From assembly GCF_025770765.1 (NCBI RefSeq), contig NZ_JANZKY010000001.1, positions 1 through 64,000 of the forward strand: a stretch of DNA of 64,000 nucleotides. The letters are read 5' to 3'. Of this stretch, positions 18,573-27,961 are shown piece after piece (position 1 is the stretch's first letter; each line of letters opens with the position of its first letter). The notes under the pieces are model-generated. The model was not told the origin of the DNA. It made no database searches and was given only the letters and a program-made list of their open reading frames with translations. A program made the position numbers and the translations under genes. Source of the stretch: Propionivibrio soli (GTDB lineage: Bacteria; Pseudomonadota; Gammaproteobacteria; Burkholderiales; Rhodocyclaceae).

Positions 18573-19364
18573 TTGCCTCTTTCGCCCACACCTATACCAG
18601 AAGACGAGTTAGGACCGTCTCGCCACTACGCCCGACAGCTGACCCTACAAGCTGCCGCCGTCGTTGTTACGCTATCGCTCGCATGGCCTTATTTCGGAAT
18701 CAAGGGCGAGCCATTGACCTTCCCGGCCACCGCATTCGCGATCGGAACTGTTGCCTTACTGCTCGCGATGCTCACGAAACAAAAATGGTGGTGGCGTATC
18801 ATCCACTTCTTTTTTGTGCCGCTTGCTTGGTGGTTCACGTCCTGGGGCATCGATCCGGTTTGGTATCTTTTCGCCGCCTTGATGACGCTAACCGTATATC
18901 GTGGCGCGATTACCGGACGAGTTCCGCTCTTCCTTTCCAATAGGAAAACGGTTAACGCTCTTTCCATTCTCATCGAAGAAAGGCAAGGAACACGCTTCCT
19001 TGACCTCGGCGCGGGAATTGGCTCCGTTGTGCGTCCGCTGGCAAGAAGGTTCCGGTCGGCGCATTTCTCGGGCATAGAAAATGCGCCCGCCACTTGGCTG
19101 CTGGGCTACGTCATGACGCGAGGGCTGAAGAACTGCGCATGGCGCTGGGGCAACCTCCGCAATGCACATCTCGGAGAGTACGACATCGTCTACGCGTTCT
19201 TGTCCCCTGCGGCCATGCCGGCGTTGTGGAAAAAAGCCTGTCGCGAGATGCGCTCGGGCACAGTGTTTGTAAGCAATAGCTTCCCGGCACCCGGAACCGA
19301 AGCTACCGAAATCATCGAAGTTGACGACGCCCGGAACACTGTTCTGTATTGCTATCGAATCTGA
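18573..19364 (+). CDS. Membrane-anchored class I SAM-dependent methyltransferase-like protein
   Basis: The 263-residue protein has three hydrophobic segments in its first half (about residues 28-45, 53-67 and 75-110), then a Rossmann-like domain with the SAM-binding motif I FLDLGAGIGSVVRPLARRF and an acidic residue after the second strand (FSGIENAPATWLLGY). The substrate is unknown. The start is a TTG at 18573; the first in-frame ATG would remove the first two hydrophobic segments, so the TTG start is a best guess. It converges on the LuxR regulator gene, with three bases between the two stop codons. Confidence 0.7.
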   Translation: MPLSPTPIPEDELGPSRHYARQLTLQAAAVVVTLSLAWPYFGIKGEPLTFPATAFAIGTVALLLAMLTKQKWWWRIIHFFFVPLAWWFTSWGIDPVWYLFAALMTLTVYRGAITGRVPLFLSNRKTVNALSILIEERQGTRFLDLGAGIGSVVRPLARRFRSAHFSGIENAPATWLLGYVMTRGLKNCAWRWGNLRNAHLGEYDIVYAFLSPAAMPALWKKACREMRSGTVFVSNSFPAPGTEATEIIEVDDARNTVLYCYRI

Positions 19365-19367
19365 GGG

Positions 19368-20015
19368 CTAAACCCGGATTCCGCGCCGTGCCACAACAAC
19401 CATTGCCTGGGTTCGGCTGGTAGCTCCAAGGACCTTGAAGATTGCCGTCAAATGAACTTTGACGGTCCCCTCGGTCAAGCCGAGCAGGCCGGCGATATCG
19501 CGGTTTGATTTTCCGCGAACCATGAGCCCGAGCACCTCCGCCTGCCTTTCGCTCAGCCCAAAGTTCGCTGGGTCTGCCTTGGATTTCGCCGGCGGGTGCG
19601 GCGATACGGCGGCCGACCGGACTCGCAGCATATCTCGGTCAAAAACCCTCCCAGCGAGCACTTCGCTGACTACTTGAAGCAATCGCTCGCTGGGATCAGC
19701 TTTGGACACGAAAGCAGCCGCTCCACATTTCATGGCCCGATTGACCGTGTGCGAATCGTCGTAACCGGAAAGAATGATGACGGGGATTTCCGGATAGCGC
19801 TGTCGAAAAGTACGGAGACAGGAGAGTCCGTCCAAACCGGGCAACCCAAGGTCGAGCAGCATGAGATCGAGTTCGCCCTGCTGCTCGAGCACTGCCGTCG
19901 CACCGTCGAAATCCGCCGCTTCGAACACCTCCGTGTCGCGTCCAACATGGCGCAGGGTTTGCACCAGTCCTTCCCGAACCAAGGCGTGATCTTCGACAAC
20001 GAGCAGTTTCACCAT
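19368..20015 (-). CDS. NarL/LuxR-family response regulator
   Basis: This is a 215-residue two-component regulator. The receiver domain has the acidic pair at residues 8-9 (VEDH), the phospho-acceptor Asp55 in LMLLDLGLPGLDG and the conserved lysine in FVSKADPSE. The C-terminal LuxR helix-turn-helix (about 150-213) has LSERQAEVLGLMVRGKSNRD and GTVKVHLTAIFKVLG. It lies 207 bases downstream of the hybrid histidine kinase on the same strand, its likely partner. The gap contains an inverted repeat and may hold its own promoter. Targets are unknown. Confidence 0.92.
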   Translation of the reverse strand: MVKLLVVEDHALVREGLVQTLRHVGRDTEVFEAADFDGATAVLEQQGELDLMLLDLGLPGLDGLSCLRTFRQRYPEIPVIILSGYDDSHTVNRAMKCGAAAFVSKADPSERLLQVVSEVLAGRVFDRDMLRVRSAAVSPHPPAKSKADPANFGLSERQAEVLGLMVRGKSNRDIAGLLGLTEGTVKVHLTAIFKVLGATSRTQAMVVVARRGIRV

Positions 20016-20111
20016 AACGACAAACCAGATTCCGAAGACCGGTATATTTTACCACCAAGCGTAGTTGAGCAAGAAGGGCAGAAAGCTAGCCAATAGCAGA
20101 CCAACGCACCG

Positions 20112-20130
20112 AAAGCATGGGACATGCTTT
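20112..20130. repeat. Perfect inverted repeat between kinase and regulator genes
   Basis: AAAGCAT and ATGCTTT are separated by GGGAC. It lies about 90 bases past the kinase stop and about 97 bases before the regulator start. It could be a weak terminator for the kinase transcript or an operator for the regulator. The rest of 20016-20222 shows nothing I can name. Confidence 0.4.
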
Positions 20131-20222
20131 CCTCAACAGTCTAGCTGCAAAGGCCTCTTGCAAAGCATCGCGCGTGCGAAACGCCGACCAAGCAGACCTA
20201 CGGAGCAGGCCGAGACCCTTGT

Positions 20223-21899
20223 CTAGCGTGAGCGCTCAAACGCTTCACTCATCACTGTCAGTATCCGCGCCAGATCAGTGGGTTTGAACAACACGGGCCA
20301 AGGTGAAGAGGCAGTCAGGTTGGCTTTCTCCGGCCCCGTTTGCCCTGTCATTAACACGGCATGAATCGAACGCCGGGACCGTTGCTGAATCTTGTCGAGC
20401 AACTCAAGGCCATCCGTTCCCGGTAAGACGAGATCGCAGATATAAAAGTCGGCTGCAGTGATCCTCGGATCGCGAAGCGCCTCTTCGGCCGAACCGAAAA
20501 TGACCACAGCAACTCCGACAGCCTGAAGAGACAACTCAACCGACTTAGCCACCACCGGATCATCCTCAATGACGACCACCTGACGACCAACCAAGTGCGC
20601 ATGACCCGGTTCGTCCTCTGTAAGCGGCAAGGAGGCTTCCTGCTCCTCGGAAACGTTGAGCGGCCAACGCTGGTCCGGGGCGAGCGGAAGCACGACTTCG
20701 AAAACGGTACCGCGCCCCGGCCGCGAGCGAAAAGTCACGTCGCTGCCGAGGAGTCTCGCCAAGCGCCGTGCGATCGAGAGGCCGATCCCGAGACCCTGGC
20801 TGCGATCGTGAAGCGGGTTACCGATCTGGAAACACTCATCGAAAACCCGATCGCCGTATTTGCGTTCGATTCCGATACCGGTGTCCCAAACCTGGATGAC
20901 AGCCGCATCACCTCGGCGTCTCACCCCGACGAGAACGCCTCCTGACTCGGTGTACTTGAAGGCATTATCGATCAGGTTGCGCAGCACGCTGAGCAGCAGG
21001 CCTTGATCGGTCAAAAGGACGGCGCACGTGCTCGAATAGAATAGCTTGAAGCGGAGATTCCGTTGTCGAGCTACCGTCGAGAACGCTTCGTCAATGCGTC
21101 CAAAAAGATCCTCGACGAGCGTCTCCTTGATCACGGGCCTGATCATTCCCGCATCAAGTTTCGAAATATCGAGCAGCGAATACAGCAACTCTCCTAGCGA
21201 GTTGACTGACATCGAGAGGAACCTTGCGATGGTCTTCTGTTCGTCACGCAATTCGGTCCTGTTCAGCGCGTCTTGAAAGAGGTTCATCGCCTGAATCGGT
21301 TGCCGGAGGTCGTGACTGGCAGCGGCCAACAGACGTGTTTTGGCGATGTTGGCCGTTTCTGCCTGTTGCTTAGCCGCCATCATGTCCTTTTCGGCTTGCT
21401 TGTGAGGCGTCACATCGGTGTGTGCCAGCCAAACACCGCTCGCCTTTCCGATCACTCCGTTCGGACTCGCCGCCTGGACGGTAACGTACACGACACCCCC
21501 ATCCGGCTTAACGAGGCGGTACTCGCAGACCGCACGTGAGTTGTCCCGCAGTTCGCCGACCAACCCACGCGCTATGGAAACGTCTTCATGATGCACCAGT
21601 GTGAACAGCCCTTCTTCTTCGAGTTGCGCTCGTGTGCGTCCAGTAAGTTCTGCAAACCGCTTGTTTGCGTGCGTAATCCTCAAGCCATCGCGGCTCACAC
21701 AGCAAAGACTGGCAGGAAGAGCATCCACGGTCTCCAGAACCGCGTCCTCATTCGCTGACAGCGAGCGCCTTCTCGTTGTTGAACGTGCGCGATAAAGCCA
21801 GGCTACGACGAGACCGGCGCACCACAATGCCGACACGCCCAGAGCAACGAGCACTGGCGACTCAATGAATCCCTCCATCAGCGAGGCGGTTGCAGACAC
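20223..21899 (-). CDS. PAS-containing hybrid sensor histidine kinase
   Basis: The 558-residue protein has one N-terminal membrane helix (about 15-37), a PAS domain (about 55-165), a short coiled region, a HisKA domain with His196 in ASHDLRQPIQAM, an HATPase domain (NLIDNAFKYT, DTGIGI, GLGIGLSIARRL) and a C-terminal receiver (EDD at 445-447, Asp489 in ICDLVLPGTDG, Lys539). With no periplasmic domain, sensing is probably cytoplasmic through PAS. The start is a GTG at 21899; an ATG seven codons further in is an alternative. The thioredoxin-like gene lies 44 bases upstream and the LuxR regulator downstream. Confidence 0.92.
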   Translation of the reverse strand: MSATASLMEGFIESPVLVALGVSALWCAGLVVAWLYRARSTTRRRSLSANEDAVLETVDALPASLCCVSRDGLRITHANKRFAELTGRTRAQLEEEGLFTLVHHEDVSIARGLVGELRDNSRAVCEYRLVKPDGGVVYVTVQAASPNGVIGKASGVWLAHTDVTPHKQAEKDMMAAKQQAETANIAKTRLLAAASHDLRQPIQAMNLFQDALNRTELRDEQKTIARFLSMSVNSLGELLYSLLDISKLDAGMIRPVIKETLVEDLFGRIDEAFSTVARQRNLRFKLFYSSTCAVLLTDQGLLLSVLRNLIDNAFKYTESGGVLVGVRRRGDAAVIQVWDTGIGIERKYGDRVFDECFQIGNPLHDRSQGLGIGLSIARRLARLLGSDVTFRSRPGRGTVFEVVLPLAPDQRWPLNVSEEQEASLPLTEDEPGHAHLVGRQVVVIEDDPVVAKSVELSLQAVGVAVVIFGSAEEALRDPRITAADFYICDLVLPGTDGLELLDKIQQRSRRSIHAVLMTGQTGPEKANLTASSPWPVLFKPTDLARILTVMSEAFERSR

Positions 21900-21943
21900 C
21901 TTAGGCTGCCCTCTCCCGTTTTCTGCTCCAGATCAAACGCCGG

Positions 21944-22372
21944 CTATCCAATTTCCGACTCATCGCGCGTCGCCGCCAGGTTTCGCAAATCCGCGTCGTT
22001 CTGCCAGGCTTTCCGTTCGGGACTAGAGGAAACATAAGCAAGGCTTTCCGCCTCCGGCTGCGCAAGGAATGTCTCCACCGCTCTACGCAGATGGCCAAGG
22101 TGCGGCAACATCGTGCCGAAGAACAGAATCACGTCCGACCGGGCAATAAGCAGCGTTGGAAAGTTCTCGACATCCAAGTCCCCTATCGCGTCTGCTTGAT
22201 CCTCGATATCGACCCAGCGAAAAGTAACCGTCGGGAATTCTTTCCGCAGCCCCTCAAAGCCCAGCCGATAATCACGGCATGTCCCGCACCATTCCGCGCA
22301 CAGGCATATGACAGCCAATGCCGGGTTCGCCCCGCTTTCCATTTCCTTGTCAATCCTTTGCTCGAACGGCAC
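21944..22372 (-). CDS. Thioredoxin-fold protein with CGTC motif
   Basis: The 142-residue protein has a thioredoxin-like fold with the active-site motif CAEWCGTCRDY (C-G-T-C in place of C-G-P-C) and the cis-proline region NFPTLLIA. There is no signal peptide, so it is cytoplasmic. It starts with GTG at 22372; an internal ATG ten codons later follows a better purine-rich stretch. It is the first gene of a kinase-regulator group, which suggests a redox input to that system, but this is inference. The 272-base gap upstream (22373-22644) contains no gene I can see. Confidence 0.8.
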   Translation of the reverse strand: MPFEQRIDKEMESGANPALAVICLCAEWCGTCRDYRLGFEGLRKEFPTVTFRWVDIEDQADAIGDLDVENFPTLLIARSDVILFFGTMLPHLGHLRRAVETFLAQPEAESLAYVSSSPERKAWQNDADLRNLAATRDESEIG

Positions 22373-22644
22373 GACAGACCGACGCCGTCGATCTCCGTCG
22401 CCATTGTTTTCCGAACGCTAAAGTGTAGTGCACATTGCGCCTTGCTTCGACAGCAATCGCCTCGACGATTTGCTTCCAGGGCAGGCGTGCAACACGGCAA
22501 ACTTCTCTTGACGCGAAAAGTGATACAGTGGCTTCAAAGGACGCCGCCCGGAAGCCCTACTGCCGGATAGCTGACATACAAGCCACTGCATGACGAGTTT
22601 GGCCAGCCATCTTTGACCGCCGCCACGCCGACGACCGTATCGCC

Positions 22645-23490
22645 ATGACCAGCGTTACCACCCGACGCACCCCTGATCCGAGCCGGGCCGGCGTTACTGC
22701 TGCCTTTCTTATTCTCCTGACGTTAGGCCTCGCCGCTGCCGTAGAGGCCCCGGCAGCGGGGAATGCCCCAAATCGGCTCGAACTTATCCTGAAAAACAAG
22801 CTGGTTCAGATCTGCATCTGGCCGGATTACTATGGAATAACGTACCGAAACCCAAAGACGCAGGAGCTTTCCGGAATCGATATCGACATGGCACTCCAGC
22901 TCGGCAAGGACCTGGGGGTCGCAGTCCAGTTTGTCGACAGTTCCTTTGCTCGTCTGATCGATGACGTCACCCTGGGACACTGTGACGTCGCCATGTTCGC
23001 CGTTGGCATAACACCGGCGAGATCGGAAAAGCTCCGGTTCACGCGCCCTCATCTTGCCAGTGACATCTACGCGATCACCACACGGACTAACCTACGCATC
23101 AAGAACTGGGAAGACATCGACAAACCCGGAGTCGTTGTCGCCGTGGCAAAAGGGACAGTCCACGAGCCGATCATGAAAGAGAAGCTCAAGGAAGCCGAAC
23201 TGATCGTTCTCGACTCTCCGTTCGCGCGCGAACAGGAAGTGCAATCGGGCCGCGCCGACGTTTTCATCACCGACTACCCCTACAGCCAGCGCTTTCTCGC
23301 CAACGCTGATTGGGCGCGACTCGTCGCACCGCCTCAAACCTATCACATAACGCCTTATGCTTATGCGGTAACGCCGGGAGACGATCCTTGGTTCGCCCGG
23401 ATGGAGCGTTTTGTCGATGACATCAAGCGTGACGGCCGTCTGCTGGCCTCTGCGAAACGCCACCGCCTCGAACCCATCCTCGCAAGATGA
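22645..23490 (+). CDS. Periplasmic amino-acid-type solute-binding protein (family 3)
   Basis: The 281-residue protein has a signal peptide (hydrophobic stretch at about 18-38), then a bacterial periplasmic binding-protein fold with SGIDIDMALQLGKDLGVAVQF, FAVGITPARSEKLRFTRPHL and GRADVFITDYPYSQRF. This is typical of polar amino-acid or dicarboxylate binders. No ABC permease or ATPase genes are nearby. Its stop overlaps the start of the PAS-GGDEF gene as ATGA, so it probably serves as a ligand-sensing partner for the cyclase rather than for transport (inference). Confidence 0.88.
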   Translation: MTSVTTRRTPDPSRAGVTAAFLILLTLGLAAAVEAPAAGNAPNRLELILKNKLVQICIWPDYYGITYRNPKTQELSGIDIDMALQLGKDLGVAVQFVDSSFARLIDDVTLGHCDVAMFAVGITPARSEKLRFTRPHLASDIYAITTRTNLRIKNWEDIDKPGVVVAVAKGTVHEPIMKEKLKEAELIVLDSPFAREQEVQSGRADVFITDYPYSQRFLANADWARLVAPPQTYHITPYAYAVTPGDDPWFARMERFVDDIKRDGRLLASAKRHRLEPILAR

Positions 23491-25772
23491 CGACCCCACC
23501 GCGGCAATTGCGCCAAGCGTTCTTTTTTGTCCTGACACTCTTTGTCGGCGGCATGGTGGCCATCACCGCTTATACGCTGTGGCGCCTACGTTCGGATGCC
23601 GTCGCCAACGGGTTGGAAGTCTCGGCCATGCACACCCGGGTATTCGAGGAGTTGCTAACGCAGAATCTGCAAACGACGGAGTTGATCGCCGCCAACATCC
23701 TCGCCCGAGAAGCCAGCACACCTGACACATCGCACATTGAGGCGAGTTTCGACGCGATACTGCGGCGAACGCCTTTCCTTCGCTCCATCTCGCTAATCGA
23801 TCCCAACGGCGGGATCGTTGCCAGTTCGAACCCCGCCAACCTCGGTAAAACGGTACCCACCGAACGGTTTCTCCCGGTTGCTCCCCATGTCCCAGGCTCT
23901 CTGCGCATCGGTGCTCCTTGGGTAGGACGTGACTTCGCGAATGGACGGCCAGCAACTGCTACGGCGCCAGCCGCGCCCGACGCCCCGGGTTTTGTGCCAA
24001 TTACGCAATCGATGTCCAATGGCTTAAGGACGGCCGGTTTATTGATAGCCGTCAACCCCGACTACTTCCTTAATCACGTGGCGCAGAAACTTGAGCCGGA
24101 GGAAGGCACGGTGAAAGTGCTGAGTTACGACGGAACGTTACTGATATCCAGTGACTCCGGCGATCGGCCGGGCATGTCTTACCGGGAGGTCGTGCGCCGC
24201 CTGCGGCTAGCCGAAACGGAGTCCGGCCGCTTTGAACAGACTCTCGATAATGGCAAGGCCGTCCTGACGGCCTTTCGCGCCTCGCGGCTCTACCCTATCG
24301 TTGTCATGACGCATATGGACCGCGACTTTACGCTTAGCCACTGGCAGAGGGAAGCGAAGGTTCTGCTGGCAATCGTCATCCCCACGTTGCTCGCCATCGT
24401 GATACTTGCTGCCTTTTTCTACCATCGGCAGATGCAGCTCGCCGCTCAACGCTCGGAGGTTCAACGCTTGCAGCGGGTCAATGCGACCGTTTTCGATTTC
24501 AGCGCTGAGGGCATTCTGATCACCGACCTCGCAACACGGATCATCTCAATCAATGCTTCATGCACACGCATTACCGGTTACCAGCCCAGCGAGGTCATAG
24601 GGCGCCACCTTTACGATCTGCTGACCGATGAAGGAGCCGTGGTTTGCGAGGAAAACCTGCCTCAACTGCAGACTGCGGACGAACACGGCGTGCCGGTCAA
24701 CGAAGCACCCATCGAGGTGAAATTGCGCTGCAAAGACGGCAAGTTGATCTGGACCGAGATCCTCTCCACACCGGAATGGGATGCGTATGGGGCACTGACG
24801 GGATATCACCGCATTTGCCGAAATATCACCGAACGCAAGCAGAACGAAGACAAGATCCGCCTCGCTGCCAGCGTATTCACGCACGCAAGCGAAGGCATTC
24901 TGATCGCTTCGTCGGAAGGAAGAATCATCGATGTAAACGACGCCTTCTGCCGCATTACTGGCTTTTCTCGCGAGGAGGCGCTGGGCAAGAACCCAAACAT
25001 TCTCAAGTCGGGACGCCAAGGGAAAGCCTTCTATGCCGCCATGTGGCGCGAACTCGCGGCGAACGGGCATTGGCACGGCGAGATATGGAACCGGCGCAAG
25101 GACGGCGCGCTACTGGCCGAGATCCTGACCATCAGTGCCGTGCGCGACCCGAGCGGCCGTGTTCAGCAGTACGTAGCGCTTTTCTCTGACATCACTCCGC
25201 TCAAGGAACACGAGCGCGAGCTGGAACGGATTGCTCATTTCGACGCTTTGACCAATCTTCCCAACCGTGTCCTCTTGGCGGACCGTCTGCATCAGGCAAT
25301 GTCGCAGGAACAGCGGCGCGGACAGAAACTGGCTGTCGTCTTCGTGGACCTGGATGGTTTCAAAGCCGTCAACGACACCTTCGGACACGAAGCCGGCGAC
25401 CAATTGCTGATCGCTGTCGCAACGCGCATGAAGCAGGCCCTACGCGAAGGCGATACGCTGGCGCGACTTGGCGGGGACGAATTCGTCGCTGTCTTGCTCG
25501 ATCTCGACAACGCGGAAACCAGCATGCCAACCCTCACCCGCCTGCTCGCGGCGGCCGCTGAGCCGGTTCATCTCGGGGATATTGAACTGCAGGTGTCCGC
25601 AAGTCTCGGCGTCACGTTCTTCCCGCAGGCTGGCGAGATCGACGCGGACCAGCTTTTGCGCCAGGCCGATCAAGCCATGTACCAGGCGAAACTCGCCGGC
25701 AAGAACCGCTTTCACGTTTTCGGAACGGGCTATGCCGCCTCTCCGATGCGCGCCTCGAACACTGTTTCCTGA
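23487..25772 (+). CDS. Membrane diguanylate cyclase with extracellular sensor and two PAS domains
   Basis: The 761-residue protein has an N-terminal membrane helix (about 12-31), a periplasmic Cache-like sensor (about 35-280), a second membrane helix (about 288-312), two PAS domains (about 330-450 and 455-580) and a C-terminal GGDEF domain. The catalytic motif GGDEF is intact at 662-666, and the product-inhibition I-site RxxD (REGD) lies exactly five residues before it. It should synthesise c-di-GMP. No EAL domain follows. It is translationally coupled to the solute-binding protein upstream and converges on mltA. Confidence 0.93.
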   Translation: MTTPPRQLRQAFFFVLTLFVGGMVAITAYTLWRLRSDAVANGLEVSAMHTRVFEELLTQNLQTTELIAANILAREASTPDTSHIEASFDAILRRTPFLRSISLIDPNGGIVASSNPANLGKTVPTERFLPVAPHVPGSLRIGAPWVGRDFANGRPATATAPAAPDAPGFVPITQSMSNGLRTAGLLIAVNPDYFLNHVAQKLEPEEGTVKVLSYDGTLLISSDSGDRPGMSYREVVRRLRLAETESGRFEQTLDNGKAVLTAFRASRLYPIVVMTHMDRDFTLSHWQREAKVLLAIVIPTLLAIVILAAFFYHRQMQLAAQRSEVQRLQRVNATVFDFSAEGILITDLATRIISINASCTRITGYQPSEVIGRHLYDLLTDEGAVVCEENLPQLQTADEHGVPVNEAPIEVKLRCKDGKLIWTEILSTPEWDAYGALTGYHRICRNITERKQNEDKIRLAASVFTHASEGILIASSEGRIIDVNDAFCRITGFSREEALGKNPNILKSGRQGKAFYAAMWRELAANGHWHGEIWNRRKDGALLAEILTISAVRDPSGRVQQYVALFSDITPLKEHERELERIAHFDALTNLPNRVLLADRLHQAMSQEQRRGQKLAVVFVDLDGFKAVNDTFGHEAGDQLLIAVATRMKQALREGDTLARLGGDEFVAVLLDLDNAETSMPTLTRLLAAAAEPVHLGDIELQVSASLGVTFFPQAGEIDADQLLRQADQAMYQAKLAGKNRFHVFGTGYAASPMRASNTVS

Positions 25773-25784
25773 AACGGCTCCACG

Positions 25785-27011
25785 CTATTTCGGACCAACC
25801 CCAGGGGGCAGCAGAACCCACATCTCACCGCTCTGCCGCATGCGCCCGGCTAGCCGTCCGGCATCCGGGCCAAATCCCCAGAAAAAGTCGGCGCGTACCA
25901 CGCCACGAATCGCGCCACCGGTGTCTTGAGCGAGCATCAGGCGGCGCAAAGGCTCAGGCGAATTGGGCTGCGTCGTGGCCAAGAAAACCGGCGCGCCGAG
26001 CGGGATTTGCCGAGGATCGACGGCCACGCTTCGTTCCGGCACGAGCGGCACGGCGAGCGCTCCGGGCGGCCCTTCGCTCGGACTCGCGGGCGGAGGAAGT
26101 TCGCGAAAGAACACGTAGCTCGGGTTGGTGTTCAGAAGCTCGTTCAGACGTTCGGGATTCGCTCGCCCCCACGCCTGGATTCCCTGCATCGACGCCTCTT
26201 CAGGCTTGAGTTCGCCTCGCTCGATCAACACGCGGCCAACCGACTGGTACGGATGCCCGTTCTGATCCGCATAGCCGATGCGCACGAGACGGCCATCCGG
26301 CAACTGCACGCGGCCGGATCCCTGAATCTGCAGAAAGAACAATTCCACCGCATCGTCCACCCACAACAGCACGCGATCAGCGTAGGCTTTTTCCCGGCCA
26401 ACGATATCGGCACGCGAGTAGTACGGGACGACCTTATTTCCTTGCAGGCGGCCGCGCAGCCTCAAGTTCTTGACGTCGGGGACGACGTCGCCGAGGTCGA
26501 TCGTCAATAGATCGTCCGGGACACCAAGGACCGGCTGGTTGAATGAACCGCTTCGCTTACGCGCCCCGCGTAACAACGGCTCGTAGTAACCGGTGACAAG
26601 GCCGCTGGTACTCCCATCCGGGTTGGTCAAACGATAGGGCTGGAAGCGGGCTTCAAAGAAACGACGTAGCACCGCGTTATCCGTGGCCTGCAAAGTGTTC
26701 GCTTCTTCACACGCGGGACGCCAGAGTGGCCATTGGGATCGGGCAGCGAGGGCGCGGCACGAGTTGAGGAAGGCTGGCCAAGCCGCGATGAGATTGTCGT
26801 CGGGCCAACCTGGCAGTTCATCCCATTGCGCCGGCTGCATCGGTTTCGCAGTAGGCGGCTTCACGGGAGGGGTCGGACATTGCTGGCACACAGCGCACAC
26901 CGGGCAGGCCGCAGGCGGGGCTTCCTGCACGGTCGCACACGCCGCGAGAATCATGGGGGCCGCAAGCAAGGCGGCCAGTCGCCCTGGGCGGCGGGTTTGG
27001 CATTTCAACAT
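25785..27011 (-). CDS. mltA: Membrane-bound lytic murein transglycosylase A
   Basis: MltA cleaves the glycan strands of peptidoglycan to 1,6-anhydromuropeptides at the outer membrane. I start at the ATG ending at 27011 (MLKCQTRRPGRLAALLAAPM), which places a lipobox LAAC at Cys25; 47 upstream open codons overlap the divergent DUF815 gene and are rejected. The mature protein (408-residue precursor) has the MltA barrel domain and the C-terminal 3D domain with AQDTGGAIRGVVRADFFWG, which includes the catalytic Asp. Confidence 0.95.
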   Translation of the reverse strand: MLKCQTRRPGRLAALLAAPMILAACATVQEAPPAACPVCAVCQQCPTPPVKPPTAKPMQPAQWDELPGWPDDNLIAAWPAFLNSCRALAARSQWPLWRPACEEANTLQATDNAVLRRFFEARFQPYRLTNPDGSTSGLVTGYYEPLLRGARKRSGSFNQPVLGVPDDLLTIDLGDVVPDVKNLRLRGRLQGNKVVPYYSRADIVGREKAYADRVLLWVDDAVELFFLQIQGSGRVQLPDGRLVRIGYADQNGHPYQSVGRVLIERGELKPEEASMQGIQAWGRANPERLNELLNTNPSYVFFRELPPPASPSEGPPGALAVPLVPERSVAVDPRQIPLGAPVFLATTQPNSPEPLRRLMLAQDTGGAIRGVVRADFFWGFGPDAGRLAGRMRQSGEMWVLLPPGVGPK

Positions 27012-27058
27012 GGTTTGGCTAAAGTGTTCGGCTTTGGAACGACTCAGTATACCGCCCG

Positions 27059-27961
27059 ATGACCGACGCCACGCCTGCTCTCGCGAGCTTCCTTGCCCGC
27101 GCCGAGCGCCTGCTTGCCCGCCTCGAACTCCTGCTTCCCCCTGAGTCTGCACACCCCGATTGGGATGCGTCGATCGCTTTCCGTTGGCGCAAGCGCGGCC
27201 AAGTCGGCTATTTGCAGCCGGTTAGCCGGCCGGCAGCCATCCGTCTGGCCGACCTTCAGGACATCGACGACCAGAAGGCGCGGATCGACGCCAATACGCG
27301 CCAGTTCGTGGCCGGACAACCCGCCAACAACGTCCTGCTCACCGGTGCCCGCGGGTCGGGAAAGTCGTCGCTGATCAAGGCACTGCTACACGCGTATGCC
27401 TCAAAAGGGCTTCGTCTCATCGAAGTAGAAAAAGGCGACTTGGTCGATCTCCCGGACATCGTCGAACTGCTGTATGGGCGTCCCGAGCGTTTCATCATCT
27501 TTTGCGATGATCTGTCGTTCGATGCAGGCGACGCGACATACAAGGCACTGAAGGTCGTTCTCGACGGGTCGGTCGCGTCGGCGCCGGACAACGTGCTGAT
27601 TTACGCGACGTCGAACCGGCGCCACCTGATGCCGGAGTACTTTGCCGAGAATCTGGAGAGCAAGCGGGTTGGCGAGGAGATTCATCCCGGAGAAGCCGTA
27701 GAGGAAAAAACATCACTCTCCGAACGATTCGGGCTTTGGCTTTCCTTTTACCCGTTCGACCAGGACGCCTACCTTAACATTACGGCACATTGGCTGCGTT
27801 CCTTCGGCTGCAGCGATGCCGACATCGTGCGCGCGGAGCGCGACGCGCTCAACTGGGCGTTGTTGCGTGGCTCACGTAGCGGCCGAGTCGCTTGGCAGTT
27901 CGCCAAGGACTGGGCTGGCAGTCATCGCACGAAGCGGCCAGCAAGCAGGCGCAAGAAGTGA
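27059..27961 (+). CDS. DUF815-family AAA-type ATPase
   Basis: The 300-residue P-loop protein has Walker A GARGSGKSSLIKALL (about 97-111), a Walker-B-like FIIFCDDLSFD and a sensor-type IYATSNRRHL. It belongs to the DUF815 family of predicted cytoplasmic ATPases, whose function is not established. Its stop codon overlaps the GTG start of mutT as GTGA, implying coupled translation. It is divergent from mltA, with 47 bases between start codons. Confidence 0.9.
   Translation: MTDATPALASFLARAERLLARLELLLPPESAHPDWDASIAFRWRKRGQVGYLQPVSRPAAIRLADLQDIDDQKARIDANTRQFVAGQPANNVLLTGARGSGKSSLIKALLHAYASKGLRLIEVEKGDLVDLPDIVELLYGRPERFIIFCDDLSFDAGDATYKALKVVLDGSVASAPDNVLIYATSNRRHLMPEYFAENLESKRVGEEIHPGEAVEEKTSLSERFGLWLSFYPFDQDAYLNITAHWLRSFGCSDADIVRAERDALNWALLRGSRSGRVAWQFAKDWAGSHRTKRPASRRKK

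Noticed and set aside
22517-22529. A 13-base sequence gtgatacagtggc that also occurs at about 57910, each time before a gene
   Set aside because: The surrounding bases differ and no -35 element lies at proper spacing at the first site; two copies in 64 kb are not enough to name a regulatory motif.
27892-27957. TTG start 22 codons upstream for the MutT-ThiE fusion
   Set aside because: The GTG at 27958 overlaps the preceding stop (GTGA) and directly precedes the Nudix strand; the extension lies inside DUF815.
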